Below are positions 1 to 10,267 of a stretch of DNA of 64,000 nt, piece after piece (position 1 is the first letter of the stretch; each line of letters begins with the position of its first letter). A program made the position numbers and the translations under genes. The stretch is from Marivita lacus (GTDB lineage: Bacteria; Pseudomonadota; Alphaproteobacteria; Rhodobacterales; Rhodobacteraceae), in the NCBI RefSeq assembly GCF_014637725.1, contig NZ_BMFC01000001.1:64632-128631 (forward strand). The letters are read 5' to 3'. A model generated the notes under the pieces. It worked only from the letters and a program-made list of their open reading frames with translations, ran no database searches and was not told where the DNA came from.

Positions 1-849
<849 letters not shown>

Positions 850-891
850 TCCGACCACCCATGTGCCCAAGTTTATGGTAAGAGTACGCGC

Positions 892-921
892 AACCTGATC
901 CGCAAACAGGTTCGCTTTTTT
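892..921 (+). terminator. Weak hairpin with T-run between mreB and mreC
   Basis: A 6-bp inverted repeat AACCTG/CAGGTT with a 9-nt loop is followed after three bases by six T residues. It could act as a partial terminator or attenuator that lowers mreC-to-rodA transcription relative to mreB. The stem is short and the T-run lies just before the mreC Shine-Dalgarno region, so the call is weak. Confidence 0.35.
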
Positions 922-946
922 CGGGAGGCGCTTGGAAAGGGAAGTC

Positions 947-1852
947 TTGGCAAAGAACGGCACCAACAGCGAAGACTACACCACGCCGCTGCGGCGCTTG
1001 CTGCTGGCTGTGGTCATCCTGTGTCTTTTGGGTCTTTTCTTTGTCTGGCGGATCGACAGTCCTCGGGTCGAACGGTTCCGCGCGGCGGTCATCGACACGG
1101 TGATGCCGAGCTTCGACTGGGCGATGGCCCCCGTCACCGCCACCGTGAACATCGCCCGCGATTTCCGAAGCTATCAACGCATCTACGAACAGAATCAGGA
1201 ACTCCGTCGCGAGCTGCGCCAGATGACCGCCTGGAAAGAGGCGGCGCTGCAGCTCGAACAGGAAAACGCGAAGCTGCGCGACCTCAACAATGTGCGGCTC
1301 GATCCGCGCCTGACCTACATCACCGGCGTTGTGCTGGCTGATTCAGGCTCGCCCTTCCGCCAATCCGTTCTGATCAATGTCGGCTCGCGCGACGGGATTG
1401 TTGACGGATGGGCAACAATGGATGGCACCGGCCTTGTCGGACGCATCTCCGGCGTCGGGCCGAACACCAGCCGCGTGATCATGCTCACCGACGCGACCAG
1501 CCGCATCCCGGCGACGATTCAGCCCTCGGGCCAGCGCGCCCTGATCGTCGGTGACAACACGTCCGCGCCCCCCATCGACTTTCTGGAAAACCCCGACCAG
1601 GTGCGGCCCGGCGACCGCATCGTCACCTCGGGCGACGGCGACGTGTTCCCGCCCGGTCTGCTGATCGGTCAGGTGGCACAAGACCCCGGTGGGCGGCTGC
1701 GTACACGCCTTGCAGCCGATTATGAACGGCTCGAATTTCTGCGCGTCCTACGCGACCACGGTGCGCGTCGGGTGTCCAACCCCTCGGCGCTGATCTTGCC
1801 TGAAACACCCCCCGGCGCCACCGATGCCGCCGCAGTGGAGCCGGGCCAATGA
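947..1852 (+). CDS. mreC: Rod-shape determining protein MreC
   Basis: Bitopic membrane protein that links MreB to the periplasmic peptidoglycan synthases. It has a short cytoplasmic N-terminus, one transmembrane helix (about residues 17-34, LLLAVVILCLLGLFFVWRI), a coiled coil (about 65-110, rich in E, Q, L and R) and the beta-barrel MreC domain to about residue 280. The start is a TTG: 947 gives MAKNGTNSEDY, which fits relatives as I remember them, with an AAGGGAAG Shine-Dalgarno just upstream. A second TTG at 932, preceded by GGGAGG, would add five residues. The stop overlaps the mreD start (ATGA), indicating translational coupling. Confidence 0.94.
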   Translation: MAKNGTNSEDYTTPLRRLLLAVVILCLLGLFFVWRIDSPRVERFRAAVIDTVMPSFDWAMAPVTATVNIARDFRSYQRIYEQNQELRRELRQMTAWKEAALQLEQENAKLRDLNNVRLDPRLTYITGVVLADSGSPFRQSVLINVGSRDGIVDGWATMDGTGLVGRISGVGPNTSRVIMLTDATSRIPATIQPSGQRALIVGDNTSAPPIDFLENPDQVRPGDRIVTSGDGDVFPPGLLIGQVAQDPGGRLRTRLAADYERLEFLRVLRDHGARRVSNPSALILPETPPGATDAAAVEPGQ

Positions 1853-2388
1853 TGGACACAGGCCTCTTCCAGCTTTGGGGGATGCGGCTGCTGCTTGTTT
1901 TTCTGGCGCTGCTGATCCTGTTCTTCCACCTGCTGCCGCTCGACCCGGCCCCAAGCAACTGGGCTGGCCCGGATATTCTGGTGGCGCTGGTCTTCGCCTG
2001 GTCCGTGCGCCGTCCGGAATACGTTCCGGTCCTGCTCGTCGCGGGTGTCATGCTCTTGGCGGACATGATGCTGCAACGCCCGCCCGGTCTTTGGTCGGTT
2101 CTCGTGGTCTGTGCCGTCGAATGGCTCAAATCCCGCGAGCGACGGCAGCGCGAGACCACATTTGTTCTTGAATGGCTCACCTTCGCAGGTACCCTGATCG
2201 TGATCACGATCCTCTATCGCGCGGTGATGATGATCCTTATCCTTGCACCCGGCACGCTCACGCTGAGCCTTGTTCAGGTGCTGATGACGATCGCTTTCTA
2301 CCCGGTGGTTGTGGGCGTGTCATATTTTCTGTTCGGGGTGCGCAGATCCGCACCCGGTGACATGGATCGGTTGGGGCGGACCCTATGA
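1849..2388 (+). CDS. mreD: Rod-shape determining protein MreD
   Basis: Small integral membrane partner of MreC in the elongasome. The 179 residues are dominated by about five hydrophobic segments, starting with LLLVFLALLILFFHLLPL near residue 10, as expected for MreD. Sequence conservation in this family is low, so position is the main evidence: it overlaps mreC by four bases and mrdA by four bases inside the canonical cell-shape operon. Start ATG is fixed by the overlap. Confidence 0.92.
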   Translation: MMDTGLFQLWGMRLLLVFLALLILFFHLLPLDPAPSNWAGPDILVALVFAWSVRRPEYVPVLLVAGVMLLADMMLQRPPGLWSVLVVCAVEWLKSRERRQRETTFVLEWLTFAGTLIVITILYRAVMMILILAPGTLTLSLVQVLMTIAFYPVVVGVSYFLFGVRRSAPGDMDRLGRTL

Positions 2389-4328
2389 GACGAGCGCCAA
2401 AGGATACCGCGGAAAGCTTCCGCAAGATCTCGCGTCGCGGGGTGTTTCTTGGTGGCGTGCAGCTTGCCTTCGCGGGGGCACTGGGATTGCGGATGCAACA
2501 TCTGCAGGTCGATCAGGCCGATGAATTCCGCCTTCTGGCCGAAGAGAACCGCATCAACATCCGCCTCATTCCGCCCACGCGGGGCCAGATCTTTGATCGC
2601 AACGGGGTCATCATTGCCGGCAATGAACCCTCGTACCGCATCACCATGGTTAAGGAAGACGCGGGCGATGTCGATGACGTGATCGCGCGCCTGTCCTCGC
2701 TGGTCGAACTGGACGAGGACGAGTTGAACCGCGCACTGACGGAAATGCAACGCAGCGCGCCGTTCCTGCCCGTCACCGTCGCCGAACGCGTGACATGGGA
2801 CGACATCAGCCGCGTCGCCGTGAACGCCCCTGCCTTGCCCGGTGTCACCCCCGAGGTCGGTCTGTCGCGCATCTACCCCCGCCGGGGTGATTTCGCGCAT
2901 GTGGTCGGCTATGTCGGCCCGGTCAGCGAACGCGATCTTGCGCGTTACGAAACCCCCGATCCGGTGCTGCGCATCCCCCGGTTCCAGATCGGCAAGGTCG
3001 GGATCGAAGCCCGGCACGAAGACACCCTGCGCGGACGTGCCGGGGCCAAACGCGTCGAGGTGAACGCCGTCGGCCGCGTGATGCGCGAACTGGACCGCCG
3101 CGAAGGCACGCCAGGTGCCGACATGCAGCTGACCGTGGACAGCAGGTTGCAAAGCTACATCCAGGCCCGGCTTGGCGAAGAAAGCGCGTCGGTCGTCGTG
3201 ATGGACGTGAACAACGGCGATCTTCTGGGCATCGTGTCGTCGCCATCCTACGATCCCAACAAGTTCGTGCGCGGCATCTCGGTCGCGGATTTCGGCGAAT
3301 TGCGCGACAATGACCATCGCCCGCTGGCCTCGAAAACCGTGCAGGATGCCTATCCTCCGGGATCGACCTTCAAGATGGTCACGGTTCTTGCGGCGCTCGA
3401 TGCCGGTGTCGTGGCGCCCGAGGAAACAGTGTGGTGCCCCGGCCACATGGAAGTCGCGGGCCGCCGGTTCCATTGCTGGAAACGGGCGGGCCACGGCCAC
3501 ATGAACCTCGAACAGGCGCTCCGCGAAAGCTGCGACGTCTATTACTACGACCTTGCGCTCAAGGTCGGAATCGAACGGATTGCCGAAACCGCGCGGCGGC
3601 TCGGATTTGGCGAAGCGTTCAGCATCGGCATGTCGGCCGTCACCGAAGGCCTGGTTCCCAACAAGGAATGGAAAAAGCGCGAACGCGGCGCGGGCTGGGT
3701 CATCGGTGATACGGTGAACGCGTCGATCGGTCAGGGCTTCGTCCTCGGCTCGCCGCTTCAGCTTGCCGTGATGACCGCGCGTCTGGCGACCGGCAAGAAT
3801 GTCACACCGCGCCTCGTGCGACGGGTCAGCGGCGCGGAGCCCGAACTCGCGGAGGGCGAGGGTATGGGGTTCAACGAAAACCACCTGCGCCAGATCCGGC
3901 GCGCCATGTACGCCGTCACCAACGACCGGCGCGGAACAGCCTACGGGTCGCGCATCATCGACGAAACCGTTCGCATGGCAGGCAAGACGGGCACCAGCCA
4001 GGTAAGAAACATCACCGCCGCCGAACGGGCGCGCGGCGTGACCAGAAACGAAGACCTGCCCTGGAACCGGCGCGACCATGCGCTCTTCGTGAACTACGCA
4101 CCCTTTGAGGCCCCGAGGATCGCCGTGTCCGTCATCGTCGAGCACGGTGGTGGCGGGTCGGCGGCCGCCGCTCCGATCGCCCGCGACGTGACCCTGCAGG
4201 CGCTTTACGGGGAAGACCCGCCGCTTGACGTCTACCCCTCCAAGGATCGCGAACACATCCGGTCGCAGCAGGAGCGCCTGCAACAGGTGCTGCGCGACAA
4301 TGATCCGGATGGCCGGAGCCGCGCATGA
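2385..4328 (+). CDS. mrdA: Penicillin-binding protein 2 (peptidoglycan transpeptidase)
   Basis: Class B PBP that cross-links peptidoglycan during side-wall elongation, acting in the periplasm with RodA. A single N-terminal anchor (about residues 20-36) follows a basic tail. The dimerisation/pedestal domain contains the conserved RGQIFDRNGVIIA segment near residue 66. The transpeptidase active-site motif STFK is at residues 327-330, SCD near 385, and KTG near 533 (AGKTGTSQ). Length of 647 residues is normal. It overlaps mreD and rodA by four bases each, so the five genes should be co-translated. Confidence 0.97.
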   Translation: MRRAPKDTAESFRKISRRGVFLGGVQLAFAGALGLRMQHLQVDQADEFRLLAEENRINIRLIPPTRGQIFDRNGVIIAGNEPSYRITMVKEDAGDVDDVIARLSSLVELDEDELNRALTEMQRSAPFLPVTVAERVTWDDISRVAVNAPALPGVTPEVGLSRIYPRRGDFAHVVGYVGPVSERDLARYETPDPVLRIPRFQIGKVGIEARHEDTLRGRAGAKRVEVNAVGRVMRELDRREGTPGADMQLTVDSRLQSYIQARLGEESASVVVMDVNNGDLLGIVSSPSYDPNKFVRGISVADFGELRDNDHRPLASKTVQDAYPPGSTFKMVTVLAALDAGVVAPEETVWCPGHMEVAGRRFHCWKRAGHGHMNLEQALRESCDVYYYDLALKVGIERIAETARRLGFGEAFSIGMSAVTEGLVPNKEWKKRERGAGWVIGDTVNASIGQGFVLGSPLQLAVMTARLATGKNVTPRLVRRVSGAEPELAEGEGMGFNENHLRQIRRAMYAVTNDRRGTAYGSRIIDETVRMAGKTGTSQVRNITAAERARGVTRNEDLPWNRRDHALFVNYAPFEAPRIAVSVIVEHGGGGSAAAAPIARDVTLQALYGEDPPLDVYPSKDREHIRSQQERLQQVLRDNDPDGRSRA

Positions 4329-5464
4329 GTTATCTTGAATATACGGTCAAGACGGTCCCAACGGGCTGGCGCAAGATGCTCTTCATCAACTGGCCACTGG
4401 TCCTGCTGCTGACGGCAGTTGCAGGTGTCGGGCTGCTGATGCTCTATTCCGTGGCCGGCGGCTCCATGCGCCCCTGGGCAGATCCGCAGATGAAGCGCTT
4501 TGCCCTCGGGCTGACGCTCATGTTCGTTGTGGCCATGGTCCCGATCTGGTTCTGGCGCAACATGTCGGTGATGGCCTACCTTGTCGCGCTCGCGCTTCTG
4601 GTGGCGGTCGAATTCTTCGGCACGGTGGGCATGGGTGCGCAGCGCTGGATCAATCTCGGCTTCATGCGCCTGCAACCTTCCGAGTTGATGAAGGTCTCCA
4701 TGGTGATGGTGCTGGCTGCCTATTACGACTGGCTGCCGATCCGAAAAACCTCCCATCCAGTCTGGGTTCTGGTGCCGGTCTTCCTCATTCTGCTGCCTAC
4801 CTTCCTCGTGCTGACCCAACCCGACCTTGGCACGGCGCTTTTGCTGGTGGCGGGTGGCGGGCTGATGATGTTCCTCGCAGGTATCCACTGGGCCTATTTC
4901 GCAACTGTGATCACCGCTGGTGTCGCGGGCATCTACGCCGTATTCCTCAGCCGCGGCACAGAGTGGCAATTGCTCAAGGACTACCAGTTCCGCCGCATCG
5001 ACACGTTCCTCGACCCGTCCTCGGACCCGCTGGGCGCGGGCTATCACATCACGCAGGCCAAGATCGCGATGGGGTCGGGCGGCTGGACCGGGCGCGGTTT
5101 CATGCAGGGCACGCAATCCCGGCTGAACTTCCTGCCCGAAAAACACACCGATTTCATCTTCAACACCCTGGCAGAGGAATTCGGCTTTATCGGCGGCATT
5201 TCCCTGCTGATCCTCTATGTGCTGATCCTCGTCTTTTGCGTGGTGTCGGCGCTTCAGAACCGGGATCGGTATTCCTCGCTTCTGATCCTCGGCATCGGCG
5301 TCACCTTCTTCCTGTACTTTGCGGTCAACATGTCGATGGTCATGGGCCTTGCCCCGGTCGTCGGCGTTCCGCTGCCGTTGGTCAGTTATGGCGGATCTGC
5401 GATGTTGGTCTTGATGATCGCGTTCGGCTTGGTACAGAGCGCCCATATTCACAGACCGAGGTAA
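4325..5464 (+). CDS. rodA: Peptidoglycan glycosyltransferase RodA
   Basis: SEDS-family membrane polymerase that makes glycan strands from lipid II for cell elongation, paired with PBP2. The 379 residues contain about ten hydrophobic helices. The SEDS signature region near the C-terminus is visible (LPLVSYGGSAMLVLMIAFGL, about 352-371), as is the loop with FLPEKHTDFIFNTLAEEFGF (about 271-290) that holds the conserved acidic region. It is the last gene of the mre operon; the next gene starts only three bases after its stop and may share the transcript. Confidence 0.97.
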   Translation: MSYLEYTVKTVPTGWRKMLFINWPLVLLLTAVAGVGLLMLYSVAGGSMRPWADPQMKRFALGLTLMFVVAMVPIWFWRNMSVMAYLVALALLVAVEFFGTVGMGAQRWINLGFMRLQPSELMKVSMVMVLAAYYDWLPIRKTSHPVWVLVPVFLILLPTFLVLTQPDLGTALLLVAGGGLMMFLAGIHWAYFATVITAGVAGIYAVFLSRGTEWQLLKDYQFRRIDTFLDPSSDPLGAGYHITQAKIAMGSGGWTGRGFMQGTQSRLNFLPEKHTDFIFNTLAEEFGFIGGISLLILYVLILVFCVVSALQNRDRYSSLLILGIGVTFFLYFAVNMSMVMGLAPVVGVPLPLVSYGGSAMLVLMIAFGLVQSAHIHRPR

Positions 5465-5467
5465 GCC

Positions 5468-6403
5468 ATGCCGATCAACGTCCTGTTCGCCGCCCATGAA
5501 AAACGCTGGGCGCAATACGAAGCTCCGTTGCGCACCGCGCTGGACGAGATCGGCGTGGAATATTCGCTGGGCACCGACATGCCCCCATCCGAGGTGGATT
5601 ACATCGTCTACGCGCCCAGCTCCCCGGTGCAGGATTTCACGCCCTACACCCGGCTGAAGGCGGTTCTGAATCTCTGGGCCGGGGTCGAGGATGCGGTCGG
5701 CAACCCGACCCTCAACGTGCCCTATGCGCGCATGGTCGATGACGAAGGGCTGACGCAGGGCATGGTGGAATGGGTCATAGGCCACACCCTGCGCCATCAT
5801 CTTGGCATGGACGCCCATATCGTGAACCCGGATCACGCATGGGTGCCGGATGCGCCCCCCGTGGCAGCGGATCGCCCTGTCGGGATCCTTGGGCTGGGCG
5901 AATTGGGCAGCGCCTGCGGTCTGGCTCTTGCACGTCTTGGATTCCCGGTCAGCGGCTGGGCCCGCACCTCCAAAAAGATCGACGGCATCACCTGTCACAC
6001 AGGCACCGAAGGGCTGCACGATTTGCTAAGGCAGTCGCAGATCCTGATCCTGTTGCTGCCCAGCACACCCGCCACTGAAAATACCCTGAACGCCGAAACG
6101 CTGGCGCTGCTGCCCAAAGGCGCGTTCATCATCAATCCCGGTCGTGGACCGCTCATCGACGATGACGCGCTGCTGGCCGCCCTCGACAGGGGTCATGTCG
6201 CCCACGCCACGCTGGATGTCTTCCGCGTCGAACCGCTACCGCAGGATCACCCGTTCTGGGCGCATCCCCGCGTGACCGTCACGCCCCACATCGCGTCTGA
6301 GACCCGTGCCCCCAGCGCATCGCGCGCCATTGCCGAGAATATCCGGCGCGGCGAGTCAGGTGAGCCGTTCTTGTATCTTGTGGACCGGGACGCCGGGTAC
6401 TAA
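5468..6403 (+). CDS. D-2-hydroxyacid dehydrogenase, GhrA-like glyoxylate/hydroxypyruvate reductase
   Basis: Predicted cytosolic NAD(P)H-dependent reductase of 2-oxo acids such as glyoxylate or hydroxypyruvate. The Rossmann signature GILGLGELGSACGLAL is near residue 139. The catalytic region NPGRGPLIDDDALLAALDRG is near 222, and the catalytic His is in TPHIAS near 277. Length of 311 residues matches the GhrA branch rather than the longer GhrB/PdxB branches. A GAGG Shine-Dalgarno lies just before the ATG. It sits between rodA and rpe without a clear functional link; glyoxylate metabolism would fit the ethylmalonyl-CoA pathway genes elsewhere in the window. Confidence 0.87.
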   Translation: MPINVLFAAHEKRWAQYEAPLRTALDEIGVEYSLGTDMPPSEVDYIVYAPSSPVQDFTPYTRLKAVLNLWAGVEDAVGNPTLNVPYARMVDDEGLTQGMVEWVIGHTLRHHLGMDAHIVNPDHAWVPDAPPVAADRPVGILGLGELGSACGLALARLGFPVSGWARTSKKIDGITCHTGTEGLHDLLRQSQILILLLPSTPATENTLNAETLALLPKGAFIINPGRGPLIDDDALLAALDRGHVAHATLDVFRVEPLPQDHPFWAHPRVTVTPHIASETRAPSASRAIAENIRRGESGEPFLYLVDRDAGY

Positions 6404-6426
6404 GCCCGCATCAAAAGGAGCCCGCC

Positions 6427-7104
6427 ATGACATTTGACCGTTCGGTAAAAATCGCCCCGTCCATCCTTGCCTCAGATTTCGCCAATTTCGGAGCCGAGAT
6501 TCAGGCGGTTGAAGCACAAGGCGCCGACTGGATTCACGTCGATGTCATGGACGGCCATTTCGTGCCCAACATCACCTTCGGCCCCGCCACCTGTGCCGCG
6601 ATCCGTCCGCACATCAAGACAGTGATGGACGTCCACCTGATGATCGCACCAGTCGATCCCTATATCGACGCCTTCGCCAATGCCGGAGCCGATGTGATCA
6701 CCGCCCATATCGAGGCCGGACCGCATATTCACCGCACGCTTCAGGCGATCCGCGCCACGGGTGCAAAGGCAGGTCTCGCGCTCAATCCCGGCACCCCGGC
6801 CGAGGCCGCAGCCCCGCTTTTGGACATGGTCGACCTGATCTGCGTGATGACGGTGAACCCCGGTTTCGGCGGGCAGAAATTCATCCATTCCTGCGTGCAG
6901 AAAGTCGCCCAACTGCGCGAGATGATCGGCGACCGCGAGGTGCATATCGAGATCGACGGGGGCGTCGATCCCACAACAGCGCCTTTGGTCGTGGCCGCCG
7001 GCGCCGATGTGCTGGTCGCAGGCTCTGCCGTGTTCAAGGGGGGATCGGTGGACAACCCCGTCCCCTACGGCGAAAACATCCGCGCGATCCGGGCTGTGGT
7101 CTAG
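6427..7104 (+). CDS. rpe: Ribulose-phosphate 3-epimerase
   Basis: Interconverts D-ribulose 5-phosphate and D-xylulose 5-phosphate in the pentose-phosphate pathway. It is a 225-residue TIM barrel with the family motifs KIAPSILASDFANFG at the N-terminus, IHVDVMDGHFVPNITFGP near residue 36, DVHLMI near 68 and MTVNPGFGGQKF near 140. Metal-binding His and Asp residues are in place. A strong AAGGAG Shine-Dalgarno precedes the ATG. It ends convergently with the MaoC-like gene, overlapping by four bases. Confidence 0.97.
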   Translation: MTFDRSVKIAPSILASDFANFGAEIQAVEAQGADWIHVDVMDGHFVPNITFGPATCAAIRPHIKTVMDVHLMIAPVDPYIDAFANAGADVITAHIEAGPHIHRTLQAIRATGAKAGLALNPGTPAEAAAPLLDMVDLICVMTVNPGFGGQKFIHSCVQKVAQLREMIGDREVHIEIDGGVDPTTAPLVVAAGADVLVAGSAVFKGGSVDNPVPYGENIRAIRAVV

Positions 7105-7535
7105 GCTGCAACCTCAAACACGTTGATCCATTGCGCCACAAGCGCAGGTCGGTCGGTACCGTCGATCTGCACGGCAACGTCCCAGCGGACATTGTAGCGA
7201 CCGGGCTTTTCGATCACCTCGGCCACGCTGAACCGCCCCCGTATCTGCTGCCCCGCCCGAACCGGGCTGACAAAGCGGATGCGGTCAAAGCCATAGTTCA
7301 ACCCCTGAACCATGCCCGGTATCTCGGGCTGCACGTCATAGGACATGGCCGACAGCATCGCCAGTGTCAGGAACCCGTGCGCCATCGTCCCGCCCTGCGG
7401 CTGCATCCGCTCTGTGTCCAGATGGATGAACTGCCAGTCCTCGGTCACATCGGCAAAGGCGGTGATCCGCTCCTGACTGATCTCGTACCACCGTGACAGG
7501 CTGGGTGGCATGGCCCGCAAGGCGTCAGCGGACAT
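7101..7535 (-). CDS. MaoC-like (R)-specific enoyl-CoA hydratase/dehydratase
   Basis: Hot-dog-fold protein of the MaoC family, likely acting on acyl-CoA intermediates. The catalytic-type motif is present as TEDWQFIHLDTERM, where the family has D-x4-H; here the Asp-Trp-Gln-Phe-Ile-His pattern places Asp and His correctly. It is immediately downstream of an acyl-CoA synthetase on the same strand, so activation of a fatty acid followed by hydration or dehydration is plausible. The start is uncertain: ATG at 7535 (overlapping the upstream stop by 11 bases) gives about 144 residues, and ATG at 7511 gives 136; neither has a strong Shine-Dalgarno. Confidence 0.83.
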   Translation of the reverse strand: MSADALRAMPPSLSRWYEISQERITAFADVTEDWQFIHLDTERMQPQGGTMAHGFLTLAMLSAMSYDVQPEIPGMVQGLNYGFDRIRFVSPVRAGQQIRGRFSVAEVIEKPGRYNVRWDVAVQIDGTDRPALVAQWINVFEVAA

Positions 7536-9156
7536 CCGGCAACACGTAATCGGCAAATTGCTGGCGCAACGTGAGTTTCGACACCTTTCCCGTCGCGGTC
7601 AGCGGCAAGGCATCCACGAACACCAGATCGTCCGGCAACTGCCACTTGGCGAAATGCGGATCCATCAACGCGTGAATGTCCGCCAGCTTGGGTTGGCAGC
7701 CGTCTTTCGGGACAACCACCAGCACCGGGCGTTCATCCCATTTCGGATGCGCAATCGCGATCACCGCACAATTGGCCACCTCGGGATGCGACATGGCGAT
7801 ATTCTCAAGGTCAATCGAACTGATCCATTCCCCACCCGACTTGATCAGGTCTTTCGACCGGTCCTGAATGCTCAGATACCCGTCAGGGGATATGCTGGCC
7901 ACATCGCCCGTGCCGAACCAACCTTCGGCGTCGATGGCGGCCTTCGTCGCGTCTTCGTTGTTGAAATAGCCAGAAATGACGGCATTGCCGCGCACGTACA
8001 ACTCACCTACCGCTTTACCGTCATGCGGCAGGCGCTGACCGTCTTCACCAACGATCTTGAGGTCAACACCGAAGATGCGCCGCCCCTGCAGGGACTTGCG
8101 TGCCATGCGGTCGGCGAACGGTGCGTCGTTCATCGTGTTCGGCAACTGGCCTGTTGTGCCGACCGGGCTCATCTCGGTCATGCCCCAGGCATGGCAGACG
8201 TCGATGTCCCGTGCCTCAAAGAATTCGATCATGCTGCGCGGCGCGGCAGAGCCGCCGATCACCACTTGATCCAACGAAGACGGCGGTTTGCCGCGCGCCT
8301 CGATCTCGGCTCGCAGGCCCAGCCAGACCGTCGGCACCCCCCAGCTTGCCGTGACCTTCTCGCTCTCCATCAGGCCATACAGCGACGGACCATCCAGCTT
8401 GCCCCCCGGCATGATGAGCGACGCGCCGACGATGGGCGCGGCATAGGGCATGCCCCAGGAATTGACGTGGAACATCGGCACCACCGGCAAGAGCCGCGCG
8501 CCTTCATGCAAGGAACGCGGCAGCGTCACCGCAATGAAGAGCGCGTGCAGCACGGTCGACCGATGGGAATAAAGCGACCCTTTGGGGTTACCCGTTGTCC
8601 CAGATGTGTAGCACAGACTGGCCGCAGTCTCTTCGGGCAGGTCGGGCCAGTCATAATCCGTCGGGTGCGACGCGATCAGGTCTTCGTAGCAATGCAAGTC
8701 CAGCGCAGAGGTCGGCATATGCGAAGCATCTGTCATGACCACGATCTTCAAACCGGCGGGCAGATGATCCTTCAGCGCCTCAAGGATCGGCACGAAGGTC
8801 AGATCGACAAACAGCACCGTGTCTTCTGCATGGCCGATGATATACAGCATCTGCTCGGCAGACAGGCGCGGATTGATCGTGTGGCAGACCGCCCCCATGC
8901 CCGAAATCGCGTAGTAGAGCTCGAAATGGCGATGGCCGTTCCACGCGAGCGTCGCCACGCGGTCACCCTGCGTCACACCCAAGGCCGCCAGACCATGCGC
9001 CAGTTGCGCGGTGCGTTGAAAGGTCCGGGCATAGGTTTGGCGGTGCAGATCGCCTTCGGTGCGCACCGAAACGATTTCCCCGGCACCGTGAATTTCGGCG
9101 GCGTAGCGCAGCAACTCGATCACCGACAATGGCCGGTTCATCATCAATCCGTGCAT
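7525..9156 (-). CDS. Fatty-acyl-CoA synthetase (AMP-binding)
   Basis: Adenylate-forming enzyme that activates a medium- or long-chain fatty acid to its CoA ester using ATP. The phosphate-binding loop TSGTTGNPKG is near residue 184. The adenylation motifs AWGMTEMSP and GWFGTGDVASI, and the C-terminal lysine motif TATGKVSKLTLR, are all present. The 543-residue length fits this family. The ATG at 9156 is chosen because a perfect GGGAGGG Shine-Dalgarno lies four bases upstream; an earlier in-frame start at 9222 would add 22 residues without one. The gene overlaps the start of the MaoC-like gene. Confidence 0.93.
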   Translation of the reverse strand: MHGLMMNRPLSVIELLRYAAEIHGAGEIVSVRTEGDLHRQTYARTFQRTAQLAHGLAALGVTQGDRVATLAWNGHRHFELYYAISGMGAVCHTINPRLSAEQMLYIIGHAEDTVLFVDLTFVPILEALKDHLPAGLKIVVMTDASHMPTSALDLHCYEDLIASHPTDYDWPDLPEETAASLCYTSGTTGNPKGSLYSHRSTVLHALFIAVTLPRSLHEGARLLPVVPMFHVNSWGMPYAAPIVGASLIMPGGKLDGPSLYGLMESEKVTASWGVPTVWLGLRAEIEARGKPPSSLDQVVIGGSAAPRSMIEFFEARDIDVCHAWGMTEMSPVGTTGQLPNTMNDAPFADRMARKSLQGRRIFGVDLKIVGEDGQRLPHDGKAVGELYVRGNAVISGYFNNEDATKAAIDAEGWFGTGDVASISPDGYLSIQDRSKDLIKSGGEWISSIDLENIAMSHPEVANCAVIAIAHPKWDERPVLVVVPKDGCQPKLADIHALMDPHFAKWQLPDDLVFVDALPLTATGKVSKLTLRQQFADYVLPDVR

Positions 9157-9247
9157 CAAGCCCTCCCTTGCCTTCTGCCCTGTGGTTCCAGATACACTGA
9201 GCATCCGACAGACGCCGCGCAACCCCTAACCGCAAGGAAGCAAATCC

Positions 9248-10267
9248 ATGTCCGATACGATGTCCCGCGTCACCCTCGCCCGCCGGCCCAAGGGCGCCCC
9301 GGTGCCTGAAGACTTCAAGCTGGAAACCGGAACACTGCCCACCCCGGCGACAGACGAAGTCCTCATCGAAGTGACCCACCTGTCGCTCGATCCCTACATG
9401 CGCGGCCGCATGGATGACGTCAAAAGCTATGCGCCCTCGGTGGATCTGGGCGGCACCATGACGGGCCAAGGCGTGGGCCTGGTGCTCGAAAGCAAGGCCG
9501 AGGGCTTTGCCAAAGGCGACACCGTCACCGGCATGACCGGATGGGCCAGCCACGCCTGCCTGCCGGGATCGGAGCTGCGCAAACTGGATCCGTCCCTGCC
9601 ACCCTCCACGGCACTGGGCGTTCTGGGGATGCCGGGCCTGACTGGCTGGGTCGGTCTGCACAACTTTGGCAAACCCAAGGCAGGCGAAACGCTGGTCGTC
9701 GGGGCTGCCACAGGCCCGGTCGGCTCGATGGTGGGTCAGCTTGCCAAGGAGCTTGGCCTGCGCACCATCGCCATCGCCGGTGGTGCCGAGAAATGCCGCC
9801 TCGCCACGGAAACCTTCGGCTTTGATGCCGCCATCGACCACCGTGCCCATGACGACGCCGCGTCCCTGCGCGCCGCGATTGCCGAAGCCGCCCCCGGTGG
9901 CGTCGACATCTACTGGGAAAACGTCGCCGGGCAGGTCCTGGAGGCAGTAATGCCCCTGATGAACGTCCACGGGCGCATCCCGGTCTGCGGCATGATCGCG
10001 TGGTATGGCGGGTCGAACATCGCAGAGACCAACCAGTTGCCAGGCATGTGGCGCAGCATTCTGGTCAAGCGGTTGCATGTCTCGGGCTTCATCATCTTCG
10101 ACCATTGGGACGAGTTCCCGGCCTTCCTTGCCGATGTCGCGCCAAAGGTGGCCAAGGGCGAGATTGCCTATCTCGAAGACGTGGCCGAAGGTCTTGAAAA
10201 CGCGCCCAACGCGTTCATCGCTATGCTCAAGGGCGGCAATACCGGCAAGCAGATCGTCAAGCTCTAG
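9248..10267 (+). CDS. NADP-dependent oxidoreductase, zinc-independent MDR family
   Basis: Medium-chain dehydrogenase/reductase without the structural or catalytic zinc residues, of the type that reduces alkenals, alkenones or quinones with NADPH (CurA or leukotriene-B4 dehydrogenase-like). The N-terminus reads VTLARRPKGAPVPEDFKLE, the substrate-side motif SLDPYMRGRM is near residue 43, and the nucleotide-binding region GAATGPVGSMVGQLAK is near 152. Length of 339 residues is typical. An alternative ATG four codons in is possible. It is divergent from the acyl-CoA synthetase and ends convergently, by four bases, with the helicase gene. The true substrate is unknown. Confidence 0.9.
   Translation: MSDTMSRVTLARRPKGAPVPEDFKLETGTLPTPATDEVLIEVTHLSLDPYMRGRMDDVKSYAPSVDLGGTMTGQGVGLVLESKAEGFAKGDTVTGMTGWASHACLPGSELRKLDPSLPPSTALGVLGMPGLTGWVGLHNFGKPKAGETLVVGAATGPVGSMVGQLAKELGLRTIAIAGGAEKCRLATETFGFDAAIDHRAHDDAASLRAAIAEAAPGGVDIYWENVAGQVLEAVMPLMNVHGRIPVCGMIAWYGGSNIAETNQLPGMWRSILVKRLHVSGFIIFDHWDEFPAFLADVAPKVAKGEIAYLEDVAEGLENAPNAFIAMLKGGNTGKQIVKL

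Noticed and set aside
2298-4283. Long minus-strand ORF of 661 codons opposite mrdA
   Set aside because: It is the antisense shadow of the PBP2 gene in GC-rich DNA; it has no family motifs, and the His/Asp/Gly-rich composition is typical of such shadows. Similar long ORFs opposite sdhA, sucA, glgP, glgB and glgX were rejected for the same reason.
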